NCBI GenBank assembly: GCA_037481695.1
Contig: JBBFLE010000010.1
Span: 1 to 64,000 of the forward strand
Reading direction: 5' to 3'
From: a bacterium
GTDB taxonomy: Bacteria; Desulfobacterota; Desulfocorpusculales; Desulfocorpusculum
Length of the DNA: 64,000 bases
The translations under genes and the position numbers were made by a program. Of this stretch, positions 9,001-16,020 are shown piece by piece. The notes beneath the pieces were generated by a model. The model searched no databases, was not told the DNA's origin, and worked only from the letters and a program-made list of their open reading frames with translations. How positions within the stretch are numbered: position 1 is the stretch's first letter; each line of letters starts with the position of its first letter.

Positions 9001-10449
9001 AGGACTCATGAACCCCTCTTCAGGGAAACCATCAGACAGGCAGGGCTGAATCCATATCTCTTTGAGATGGCCAATATCCGGGACCAGGGCTCCTGGGTGC
9101 ACCAACAGGAGCCTGAGAAGGCAACTCAAAAAGCCAAGGATCTGGTGAGGATGGCCGTGGCCAAGGTCAGAAACGCCAAGCCTCTGCAACAGCTCACGGT
9201 GCCTGTGGAACAGACAGCCTTGGTGGTGGGAGGCGGTGTGGCAGGCATGAACTCGGCCCTGAACATAGCTGACCAGGGCTACGTTGTGCACTTGGTGGAA
9301 AAGACCGAACAGTTAGGCGGCATTGCTCAAAAGCTGCACACCACCATCGAGGGAGACGACATAAAGGCCTATCTGGAGAACCTGGTGGAGCGGGTGAAAA
9401 AGCATCCCAAAATCAAGCTTCACCTTGGCAGTCAGATCCTTTCCCACGCGGGTTTTGTGGGAAACTTCCAGACCCAGATCTCCAACTCCAAGGGCACAGA
9501 GGAGATTCGCCACGGTGTCACAGTCATAGCCACCGGCGCCAGGCCTTACGAGCCCAATGAATACCTTTATGGACAGGATCCCAAAGTCAAGACCTATTTT
9601 GAGATCTCTGACCTGCTGGCAAAGGGTGCTTCAGCCTTGGAAGGGGTGGACACCGTGGTCATGATACAGTGCGTGGGATCCCGAAACGAGCAAAATCCGT
9701 ACTGCAGCCGCATTTGCTGCCAGGGCTCTGTTAAGAGTGCACTGAAGATAAAGGAACTCAAGCCAGAGGCCAAGGTGTTCATCCTCTACAGAGATATCAG
9801 GACCTACGGTCTCATGGAGCTCTACTACCAGGAGGCCAGGAAAAAAGGAGTCAGTTTCATCAGGTTCAAGAAGGAGGAGCCCCCTGTTGTGGAAAAAACA
9901 GATCAGGGGCTGGTGGTGAGGGTCAAGGACCACGTGCTGGGGGAAGAAGTGGAGATTCACGCGGATCTTGTGGGCCTGGCCATAGGTGTGGAAGGGGAGA
10001 AAGATCAGCCTGTGGCTTTGCAGTTCAAGCTTCCTGTGAATGCGGACGGCTTTTTCATGGAAGCGCATATGAAACTCAGACCCGTGGACTTCGCCTCAGA
10101 AGGTAATTTCTTGGCGGGTCTGGCCCACGGTCCCAAACTCCTAAGAGACACCATAGCCCAGGCTCAGGCTGCTGCGGCCAGGGCCGTGACCGTGCTGGCC
10201 AAGGAAAGACTCTATCTGCCTGGAGAGAAGGCCTGGGTGGATGAGGGGCGTTGCGTGGCATGCCTCACCTGCGTCAGGGCCTGCCCCTATCATGTGCCCC
10301 AGGTGGGGACAAAAGGTGTGGCTGAGATCAATCCGGCTGCGTGCCAGGGCTGCGGGATCTGCACCTCGGCCTGTCCCAGGAAAGCCATTCAACTGGGAGG
10401 ATACACGGACCAGGAGATACTGGCCAAGGTGGCAGCCTTAGAGGGATAG
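6034..10449 (+). CDS. hdrA: Large HdrA (HdrL-like) iron-sulfur flavoprotein with inserted NfnB/GltD-like module
   Basis: 1471 residues from ATG 6034, chosen because AGGAGAG lies just upstream and the family start MAKGCVLVVGGGIGG follows. Order: an HdrA-type FAD motif and cysteine-rich segment (NDCAMC; CTACGECAKVC); from about 153 a glutamate synthase small subunit/NfnB-like part (APCRMACPANLN, then VAVVGSGPAGLTAA and VVVIGGGHSALDGA) with two nucleotide-binding folds; CLDCGGCCECYQC near 618; HdrA-like sequence; then from about 920 a second, canonical HdrA (VFVCDCGINI; ALVVGGGVAGMNSA near 1060) ending with two ferredoxin motifs near 1405. HdrA carries the bifurcating flavin in Hdr-type complexes. 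Followed directly by mvhD and metVF. Inference: an electron hub joining NAD(P)H, ferredoxin and the MetVF or formate modules. Confidence 0.9.
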   Translation: MAKGCVLVVGGGIGGVQAALDLAESGFHVYLVESSAAIGGTMSQLDKTFPTNDCAMCILSPKVVECGRNLNIELLTNSEVLDIQGEPGDFKVEVAQFPRYIDLSSCTACGECAKVCPVERPNEYDLGLSKRKATYKRYPQAIPSGYAIQKLDTAPCRMACPANLNVQAYVAMVKEGKYKEAVQIIMRDLPFPGVLGRVCPHRCEESCRRKQVDQPISIREIKRVAADHAPVGELEVPPIDFKEDRVAVVGSGPAGLTAAYFLALEGYKVTVYDSMPEPGGMMRYGIPEHRLPRSVLDAEIENLKRFGVEIQTNVRIGKDVTLKELREHGAKAVFLATGAWKGLKLGIPGEKDGPGVQDVTSFLREVHLGQLKKVQGKVVVIGGGHSALDGARTALRLGASEVSILYRRSRAEMLAEPEEIEEAEAEGVKINFLAAPLRVVHEGGRLKGLECIRTRLTEPDSTGRRKPIPVEGSEFFLEADHIIPAIGQEPDLEFLGDGLQLDVSKWNLLVVNPETLQTSVPWIFAGGDVVTGPATVIEAVAAGKRAAHYIVKYLKGEELPKEWVEEPPMGDNWTEIPADVERRERMKVPVVPAPERIKGFQEVRLQVQEELAQQEAARCLDCGGCCECYQCVAACKAGAVVHDMEEQRRTLEVGAVILAPGFETVDARKLRTYGYGRIKNVVTSKEFERILSASGPFQGHMVRLSDHQEPKRIAWIQCAGSRNINEGDHPYCSSVCCMYAIKQAVIAKEHAKGDLDATIFFMDMRTFGKDFERYYDRARQEIGVRFVRSRIHSVVEDPDTKSPLIRYVDEEGKVHEETFDMVVLSVGMEPSASAVELAKKAGVELDPYGFSSLGGLEAVATSRPGIFVCGAFEGPKDIPETVMQASSAVGRAETILAEARYTEILERSYPEEIDISKEEPRIGVFVCDCGINIASVVRVPEVRDYAATLPGVVYAAENLFSCSQDNIQRMVEVIREQGLNRVVVASCSPRTHEPLFRETIRQAGLNPYLFEMANIRDQGSWVHQQEPEKATQKAKDLVRMAVAKVRNAKPLQQLTVPVEQTALVVGGGVAGMNSALNIADQGYVVHLVEKTEQLGGIAQKLHTTIEGDDIKAYLENLVERVKKHPKIKLHLGSQILSHAGFVGNFQTQISNSKGTEEIRHGVTVIATGARPYEPNEYLYGQDPKVKTYFEISDLLAKGASALEGVDTVVMIQCVGSRNEQNPYCSRICCQGSVKSALKIKELKPEAKVFILYRDIRTYGLMELYYQEARKKGVSFIRFKKEEPPVVEKTDQGLVVRVKDHVLGEEVEIHADLVGLAIGVEGEKDQPVALQFKLPVNADGFFMEAHMKLRPVDFASEGNFLAGLAHGPKLLRDTIAQAQAAAARAVTVLAKERLYLPGEKAWVDEGRCVACLTCVRACPYHVPQVGTKGVAEINPAACQGCGICTSACPRKAIQLGGYTDQEILAKVAALEG

Positions 10450-10557
10450 GAATCTGCAAAAGCTTCCATGGGATCTCACAACTAAAACCGGCAGCGGGTG
10501 AAAAGGCAAGAAAGTGAAAGCAGGCTCCAGAGCGAAAAACAAGAGGAGGAAATCAGG

Positions 10558-10983
10558 ATGGAGTACGAACCCAAGATAGCGGCTTTCTGTTGCACTTATT
10601 GCGCGTATTCGGCTGCTGATCTGGCAGGTTCCATGAGACTTCAGTACCCGCCCAGTGTTCGCATGGTAAAGTTGCTATGTACGGGCAAGGTGGAACCCCT
10701 TCACCTTCTCAAGGCTTTTGAATCAGGGGCCGATGCGGTATTTGTGGCCGGGTGACTGGAGGGCGAATGCCATTTCCTGGAAGGAAATGTTAGGGCCAAA
10801 AGGTGGGTTCGCTTTACCAAGAAGCTACTGCAGGAAATAGGGATCGAGCCTGAGCGGTTGGAGATGTTCAACATGAGTTCCTCCATGGCTCCGGCTTTTG
10901 CAGAAGCAGTAACGGAAATGACAAGAAGGGCCAAGGAACTGGGCCCTTCTCCTCTGAAGAGAAAAAACAAGAATGCGGCCTGA
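10558..10983 (+). CDS. mvhD: MvhD electron-transfer subunit, probable selenoprotein (Sec66)
   Basis: ATG 10558 is preceded by AGGAGG. The frame contains a TGA at 10753-10755 and continues to TGA 10981-10983, giving 141 residues with Sec at 66. Before the TGA: FCCTYCAYSAADLAG and GADAVFVAG; after it: LEGECHFLEGN. This matches the MvhD/FrhD signature in which the TGA position is normally Cys, one of the cysteines around the [2Fe-2S] cluster that passes electrons to HdrA. A Sec in the homologous archaeal VhuD is known. A hairpin follows 15 nt after the TGA. A tool that stops at TGA would report an 85-residue fragment starting at GTG 10498. It sits between hdrA and metV, as in acetogen MetVF-Hdr-MvhD clusters. 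Confidence 0.88.
10756..10789 (+). promoter_or_regulatory. Putative bacterial SECIS element (mvhD)
   Basis: CATTTCC (10771-10777) pairs perfectly with GGAAATG (10783-10789) around the loop TGGAA; the stem starts 15 nt after the TGA. The loop carries the GG seen in bacterial SECIS apical loops. The spacing closely matches the hairpin after the TGA at 130. Confidence 0.7.
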
Positions 10984-11085
10984 AAGCTCCAAGCACCTCA
11001 AAACGGAATTGCGCCTCCAAATGGGGATAAGGGGTGGCCTCCGGAAAGGGGATGCAGTTTCCAGCCGTGAGACGGAGAAAGTGCC

Positions 11086-11757
11086 ATGATAGTAGGAGAG
11101 CGGAAACCCCTGGAAGAGATCAAATCTTACCTGGATGGCTGTCAGCGGATACTGGTCTTGGGCTGTGGTACTTGTGTTGCGGTTTGCATGGCCGGAGGTG
11201 AAAAGGAAGTGCAGCTTCTGGCCTCCCAACTCAGGATGGCCTTCAAGAAGGAAGGCAAGGATGTGATTGTGGAGGAAGATACCATCCAGCGCCAGTGCGA
11301 CAGGGAGTATTTCGAAACAGTAAAACACAAAATGGAGAATTACGATGTGGTGGTTTCCCTGGCCTGCGGGGCAGGAGTGCAGCTGGCAGCAGAACTGTTC
11401 CCCAAGCGGGTGATATTGCCAGGACTCAACACCACGTTCATAGGAGTGGCTGAAAAAGAGGGAGTCTGGAGTGAAAAGTGTAGGGCCTGCGCCAACTGCC
11501 TGCTGGCTGAAACTGGGGGTGTGTGCCCAATTACCATATGCCCCAAGGGTTTGGTCAACGGGCCCTGCGGAGGGACAAACCACGGAAAGTGTGAGGTAAG
11601 CAAGGAGAAAGATTGCGCTTGGACCTTGATTTACAAGAGGCTGGAGGGACAAGGCAGACTGGATAAGATCAAAGAGATTCATCCAGCCAAGAACTACAAG
11701 GTGCAGACCACTCCATCCACAATCTGGCACGCCGCTTACAAAGATGAGGAGGCTTGA
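11086..11757 (+). CDS. metV: MetV, zinc-binding partner subunit of methylenetetrahydrofolate reductase
   Basis: 223 residues of the MTHFR_C (MetV) family. Visible features are a glycine and cysteine-rich start (VLGCGTCVAVC), a central AAELFPKRVILPGLNTTF segment, and a cysteine cluster CRACANCLL...GGVCPITICPKGLVNGPCGG typical of the C-terminal half. In acetogens MetV binds MetF and carries Fe-S clusters that link it to HdrA/MvhD. A 102-nt gap separates it from mvhD; AGGAGG near its end serves metF. Confidence 0.9.
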   Translation: MIVGERKPLEEIKSYLDGCQRILVLGCGTCVAVCMAGGEKEVQLLASQLRMAFKKEGKDVIVEEDTIQRQCDREYFETVKHKMENYDVVVSLACGAGVQLAAELFPKRVILPGLNTTFIGVAEKEGVWSEKCRACANCLLAETGGVCPITICPKGLVNGPCGGTNHGKCEVSKEKDCAWTLIYKRLEGQGRLDKIKEIHPAKNYKVQTTPSTIWHAAYKDEEA

Positions 11758-11759
11758 TC

Positions 11760-12644
11760 ATGCCCATGCCCTTTGCCGAAGCACTTGAGAAGAAGGATTT
11801 CGTGATAACAGCGGAGATAGGGCCTCCTAAAGGTGTGGACATAGAAGAGATGCTTCATAACATAGAGCTTCTCAAGGACAAGGTGGATGCCTTGAACGTC
11901 ACCGATAACCAGAGTTCGGTGATGCGCATAGGTAGCCTTCCTGTTTGCAAGCTGATCAAAGAGGCTGGAGGGGAGCCCATTCTTCAGATGACCTGCCGGG
12001 ACAGAAACCGGGTTGCGCTGCAGTCAGAGCTTCTCGGGGCCTATGTGCTGGGTATCAGAAACGTGCTGGCACTCACCGGAGATTACATAACAGTAGGGGA
12101 TCACATAGAGGCCAAGCCCGTATTTGATCTGGATTCGGTCCTTTTGGTGAAGCTTATACGCCAGTTGGAGCAGGGCAAGGACTTTGCAGGCAATGACCTC
12201 AAGGGCTCCCCCAAGTTCTGCGTGGGGGCCATAGTCACACCCGAGGCAGATCCCATAGAGCCCCAGCTTCTCAAATTTGAAAAAAAGATCAAAGCAGGGG
12301 CTGAGTTCATCCAGACCCAGGCCATATACGATCTAGACAACTTCAAGAAGTTCATGGGCTACGCCAGGAAGTTCAACGTAAAGATACTGGCAGGCATAGT
12401 GCTTCTGGCCTCTGCTGGTATGGCAAGGTTCATGAATGCCAACGTGCCTGGGATCTTTGTTCCCCAAGAACTCATAGACGAGTTGGCGGGCGCTCCCAAG
12501 GGCAAGGCTCTGCAAAAGGGAATTGAGATCGCAGGTAGAATGGTGAGACAGCTGAAAGAGGAAAAAATTTGTGACGGGGTTCACATAATGGCCATAGGTA
12601 GAGAGCACGTTGTGCCTGAAATCCTGGCGGCTGCTGGCATGTGA
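11760..12644 (+). CDS. metF: Methylenetetrahydrofolate reductase
   Basis: 294 residues, TIM-barrel FAD enzyme reducing methylene-THF to methyl-THF. Family motifs are present near the N-terminus (VITAEIGPPKG), at DALNVTDNQSS, in the folate-binding region (LLGAYVLGIRNVLALTGDY) and at GAEFIQTQAIYDL. Start chosen at ATG 11760, 7 nt after AGGAGG; the TTG at 11754 is too close to that site. It lies 2 nt after metV. With metV, mvhD and hdrA it should form the methyl-branch reductase of the Wood-Ljungdahl pathway, running in either direction depending on metabolism. Confidence 0.95.
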   Translation: MPMPFAEALEKKDFVITAEIGPPKGVDIEEMLHNIELLKDKVDALNVTDNQSSVMRIGSLPVCKLIKEAGGEPILQMTCRDRNRVALQSELLGAYVLGIRNVLALTGDYITVGDHIEAKPVFDLDSVLLVKLIRQLEQGKDFAGNDLKGSPKFCVGAIVTPEADPIEPQLLKFEKKIKAGAEFIQTQAIYDLDNFKKFMGYARKFNVKILAGIVLLASAGMARFMNANVPGIFVPQELIDELAGAPKGKALQKGIEIAGRMVRQLKEEKICDGVHIMAIGREHVVPEILAAAGM

Positions 12645-12723
12645 TACGTACAATGAATTGGTCTGAGTCCCTTGGAATTCTAGGTTCTGAGGAAAAACCA
12701 TAACTCACGGAGCGGACTACCCA

Positions 12724-13512
12724 ATGAAAATTGCCATTGGAGGCAAAGGTGGAGTGGGCAAGACCACCATTGCCGCTTCCCTTTCCAAAGCTTTTGCCGC
12801 AAAAGGTTACCAGGTTTTAGCCATAGATGCAGATCCCAACGCTACCTTGGCCAGTGCTTTTGGTCTTCAAGATGCCTCGGACATTCTGCCTATTGTGAAG
12901 ATGGAGAAACTCATTCATGAGCGCACCGGTGCCAAGCCCGGTACCACAGGGGGCATGTTCAATATGAATCCCCGTGTGGAGGATATTCCAGAGAGGTTCT
13001 CCAAGATCGTTGAACCCGGGATTCGGCTAATGGTGATGGGTGCCTTCAAGAGCGGGGGCGGCGGGTGCTACTGCCCGGAGAACGCCATGCTCAAAGCACT
13101 TGTGACACATCTTCTCTTGGACCGCAGGGAAGTTGTGATCATGGATATGGAGGCCGGCATAGAGCATCTAGGTCGGGCTACTGCCGGGGCTGTGGACAGA
13201 CTTCTCGTAGTGGTGGAACCTGGCAGAAGAAGTATAGAGACTGCACGCACCATCAAGAGATTGGCTGCTGATATAGGACTGACCCGCCTGGGAATCCTAG
13301 CAAATAAGGTTAGAGGTCCCCAAGACATGGTTTTTCTCCAAGAACAGCTAAACGACTTGGAATTTTTTGGAATTGTTCCCCAATCAGAAGGAGTCAGGGA
13401 TGCTGACATTAATGGCTTGGCTCCTTATTTAGCTGCACCTGAGTTGTTGGAGGAAATGTTGAAGGTTGTAGACAGGTTGATAGAAGGCGAAGGTTCGGGG
13501 GCAAAAAAATGA
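12724..13512 (+). CDS. cooC: CooC/AcsF-type nickel-insertion ATPase
   Basis: 262 residues, P-loop NTPase of the MinD/CooC group. Deviant Walker A is GGKGGVGKTT at residues 7-16, with DADPN for Walker A' and a C-Y-C motif within GGGGCYCPEN near residues 115-117, which in CooC dimers binds nickel. MDMEAGIEHLGRAT follows, a family hallmark. CooC/AcsF matures the nickel clusters of CO dehydrogenase/acetyl-CoA synthase. No cdh/acs gene is in the window, so those should lie elsewhere. Its stop overlaps the next start (ATGA). Confidence 0.92.
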   Translation: MKIAIGGKGGVGKTTIAASLSKAFAAKGYQVLAIDADPNATLASAFGLQDASDILPIVKMEKLIHERTGAKPGTTGGMFNMNPRVEDIPERFSKIVEPGIRLMVMGAFKSGGGGCYCPENAMLKALVTHLLLDRREVVIMDMEAGIEHLGRATAGAVDRLLVVVEPGRRSIETARTIKRLAADIGLTRLGILANKVRGPQDMVFLQEQLNDLEFFGIVPQSEGVRDADINGLAPYLAAPELLEEMLKVVDRLIEGEGSGAKK

Positions 13513-14006
13513 ATCAGGCCAGGTTGAGGGAGAGGTTGCTGGAGGAGTTCAGTGAGGAAGACTTGGAAAGGGTAGGAAGGGTTTTGGAACGTTATCGGGG
13601 CAAACCCGGCGCCCTGATCCCAGTGCTGGAAGAGGTCCAGGCAGTCACAGGGTATTTGCCGGATGTGCTTCAGGAGTGGATTGCGGTTGGAATGAATGTG
13701 CCGATGGCGCGAGTGTTTGGAGTAGTCACCTTTTATAGTTTTTTCTCAAGGGTCCCCAAAGGCAAACATCAGATCAAGGTGTGCCTGGGCACTGCTTGTT
13801 ACGTAAGAGGAGCGAACAAGATCCTTGAACGTTTGGAAAGCGAACTGGGCATCCATGATGGTGGTGTGACCCCGGATCGTAAATTCTCGCTTCAAAGTTT
13901 GAGATGTGTTGGGGCTTGCGGTTTGGCTCCGGTCATGATGGTAGGTGAGGATACATACGGACAGGTGCAACCGGACAAGGTAAAGGAAATTCTGGCTACT
14001 TATTGA
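13509..14006 (+). CDS. NuoE/HndA-like [2Fe-2S] thioredoxin-fold subunit
   Basis: 165 residues. The four cluster ligands are in CLGTACY and CVGACG, the C-x4-C and C-x3-C pattern of NuoE, HndA and HoxE. The N-terminus (YRGKPGALIPVLEEVQAVTGYLP) is the usual helical bundle. It forms the NADH-oxidising module with the next gene and couples NAD(H) to the formate dehydrogenase subunit downstream. ATGA overlap with cooC indicates translational coupling. Confidence 0.95.
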   Translation: MNQARLRERLLEEFSEEDLERVGRVLERYRGKPGALIPVLEEVQAVTGYLPDVLQEWIAVGMNVPMARVFGVVTFYSFFSRVPKGKHQIKVCLGTACYVRGANKILERLESELGIHDGGVTPDRKFSLQSLRCVGACGLAPVMMVGEDTYGQVQPDKVKEILATY

Positions 14007-14035
14007 TGCTCTAGAATGAAAAAAGGGGTGGAGAG

Positions 14036-15928
14036 ATGGAGCGGTTAAATCCGCAGACACTCATAGAGATGGCTGAGAAGATAGCACCATCTTTGGCAGT
14101 GCGCTTTAGCGACGAGGTGATGGCAGGTGAACCGGCGAAGCAGTATCACCTGCTGGTGTGCGGTGGCACAGGGTGCCATGCCACAAGAAGCCTACAAGTC
14201 ATAGATAGGCTCAGGGAGGAAATAAGACTTCGGCAACTGGCAGACAAGGCACTGGTTGTGGAGACCGGCTGCAACGGGTTTTGCGCCCAGGGTCCAGTGA
14301 TGACAGTGTACCCAGGAGGGATCTTTTATCAATACCTAAAACCAGAAGATGCAGGGGAGATCATCGAAGAACACGTTTTGAAAGGTGTCCCAGTAGAACG
14401 TTTGATGTACAAAGATCAGGTTACGGGCCGTGCCATACCAAAGATGAAAGACATCCCATTTTTCTCTCTTCAGAAAACCATAGCTTTGCGCCATCGGGGT
14501 CTTATTGATCCGGAGAAAATAGAGGATTACATAGGCAGAGGGGGCTATCAGGCAGCGGCCAAAGCACTAACGGAAATGACCTCTGAAGAAATAATCGCAG
14601 AGCTGAAAGCCTCGGGGTTAAGGGGAAGGGGCGGAGCTGGTTTCCCTACGGGCGTCAAGTGGGAGTTCGCCTCCAAGTCCCAAGGACCTGTCAAGTATGT
14701 TTGCTGTAACGCGGACGAGGGTGACCCGGGTGCCTTCATGGACAGGAGTGTGCTTGAGGCAGATCCTCATGCTGTGTTGGAGGGAATGATAATCGCAGCC
14801 AAGGCCATTGGTGCCCATCATGGATACATCTACTGCAGGGCCGAATATCCTTTGGCACTCAGAAGATTGAGTATAGCCATGGAACAAGCCAAGGCCCTAG
14901 GGCTTTTGGGAGAGGACATACTTTGTACCGGATTTCGCTTAGACCTGGAGATCTACCAGGGGGCTGGGGCCTTTGTTTGTGGTGAGGAGACTGCTCTCAT
15001 GACCTCCATTGAGGGGAAAAGAGGCATGCCTAGGCCTAGGCCTCCTTTCCCTGCTCAAAAGGGTCTTTGGGGAAAACCCACGGTTCTCAACAATGTTGAA
15101 ACCTACGCCAACGTGCCTCAGATCATAGCTAATGGTGGACTTTGGTATGCTTCCCTGGGTACAGAAAAGAGCAAAGGGACAAAGGTCTTTGCCCTGACCG
15201 GGAACGTGAACAACGTGGGGCTTGTGGAGGTGCCCATGGGTACCCCACTGTCAACGGTGGTCTTGGAGATTGGTGGAGGCATCAAGAAGGGAAAGAAATT
15301 CAAGGCAGCACAATTGGGTGGACCTTCTGGGGGTTGTATACCAGCTCAACACATGGATGTTGGGCTGGATTTTGAGTCTGTTACAGCAGCGGGCGCCATC
15401 ATGGGATCCGGCGGTCTCATCGTCATGGATGAGGATGCCTGCATGGTTGATGTGGCAAGGTTCTTTATGGATTTTTGCAAAGACGAATCCTGTGGCAAGT
15501 GTACACCATGCCGGGAGGGCACCAGGCGCATGCTTCAGGTGTTGGAAAGGATAACCAAGGGACAAGGGCAGCAAGGAGACATAGAGCTGCTGGAGGAGTT
15601 GGCTTTTTTTGTTAAGGACGCTTCTTTATGTGGCCTGGGACAGACCGCTCCGAATCCGGTTCTCAGTACACTGAGGTACTTCCGCTCCGAATATGAGGCC
15701 CATATAGGCCAGCAGAGATGCCCGGCCGGGGTTTGCACAGCATTGGTGCATTACGAGATTGACCCCGAGAAGTGCAAGGCATGCGGTATGTGCAAGAAGA
15801 AATGTCCGGTTGATGCCATCGAAGGAGCCCCTAAAGTTGTGCACAGGATAATTCAAGAGAAATGTATCAGATGTGGGACCTGCTATGAGGTCTGTCCCAA
15901 GAAATTCAGTGCCATTATGAGGACTTGA
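14036..15928 (+). CDS. NuoF/HndC-like NADH-binding flavoprotein subunit
   Basis: 630 residues. A thioredoxin-like [2Fe-2S] domain is fused at the N-terminus (CGGTGCHAT...TGCNGFCAQGPV, residues 40-95). The NADH/FMN site follows (GRGGAGFPTGVKW, then NADEGDPGAFMDR), then the SLBB domain, the [4Fe-4S] motif ESCGKCTPCREG, and a C-terminal two-cluster ferredoxin domain (CKACGMCKKKC and CIRCGTCYEVC). This architecture is that of HndC/HydB-type subunits of bifurcating or NAD-linked hydrogenases and formate dehydrogenases. Preceded by GGGGTGGAGAG as ribosome binding site. Confidence 0.95.
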   Translation: MERLNPQTLIEMAEKIAPSLAVRFSDEVMAGEPAKQYHLLVCGGTGCHATRSLQVIDRLREEIRLRQLADKALVVETGCNGFCAQGPVMTVYPGGIFYQYLKPEDAGEIIEEHVLKGVPVERLMYKDQVTGRAIPKMKDIPFFSLQKTIALRHRGLIDPEKIEDYIGRGGYQAAAKALTEMTSEEIIAELKASGLRGRGGAGFPTGVKWEFASKSQGPVKYVCCNADEGDPGAFMDRSVLEADPHAVLEGMIIAAKAIGAHHGYIYCRAEYPLALRRLSIAMEQAKALGLLGEDILCTGFRLDLEIYQGAGAFVCGEETALMTSIEGKRGMPRPRPPFPAQKGLWGKPTVLNNVETYANVPQIIANGGLWYASLGTEKSKGTKVFALTGNVNNVGLVEVPMGTPLSTVVLEIGGGIKKGKKFKAAQLGGPSGGCIPAQHMDVGLDFESVTAAGAIMGSGGLIVMDEDACMVDVARFFMDFCKDESCGKCTPCREGTRRMLQVLERITKGQGQQGDIELLEELAFFVKDASLCGLGQTAPNPVLSTLRYFRSEYEAHIGQQRCPAGVCTALVHYEIDPEKCKACGMCKKKCPVDAIEGAPKVVHRIIQEKCIRCGTCYEVCPKKFSAIMRT

Positions 15929-16020
15929 AAAAGGCAACCCTTTGATGCGGATTTGATGATAGTGGTGAGCTGCTGATGCCCCAGATTTAAGCAATATTAT
16001 CATCTGTTGAGGAGACCTCT

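Noticed and set aside
10498-10755. An 85-residue protein starting at GTG 10498
   Set aside because: Good AGGAGG and family start are at 10558, and MvhD homology continues past the TGA to 10983.
10825-11730. 301-residue minus-strand ORF opposite mvhD/metV
   Set aside because: Lies across the clearly homologous mvhD and metV genes; its sequence has no family motifs. A shadow frame.
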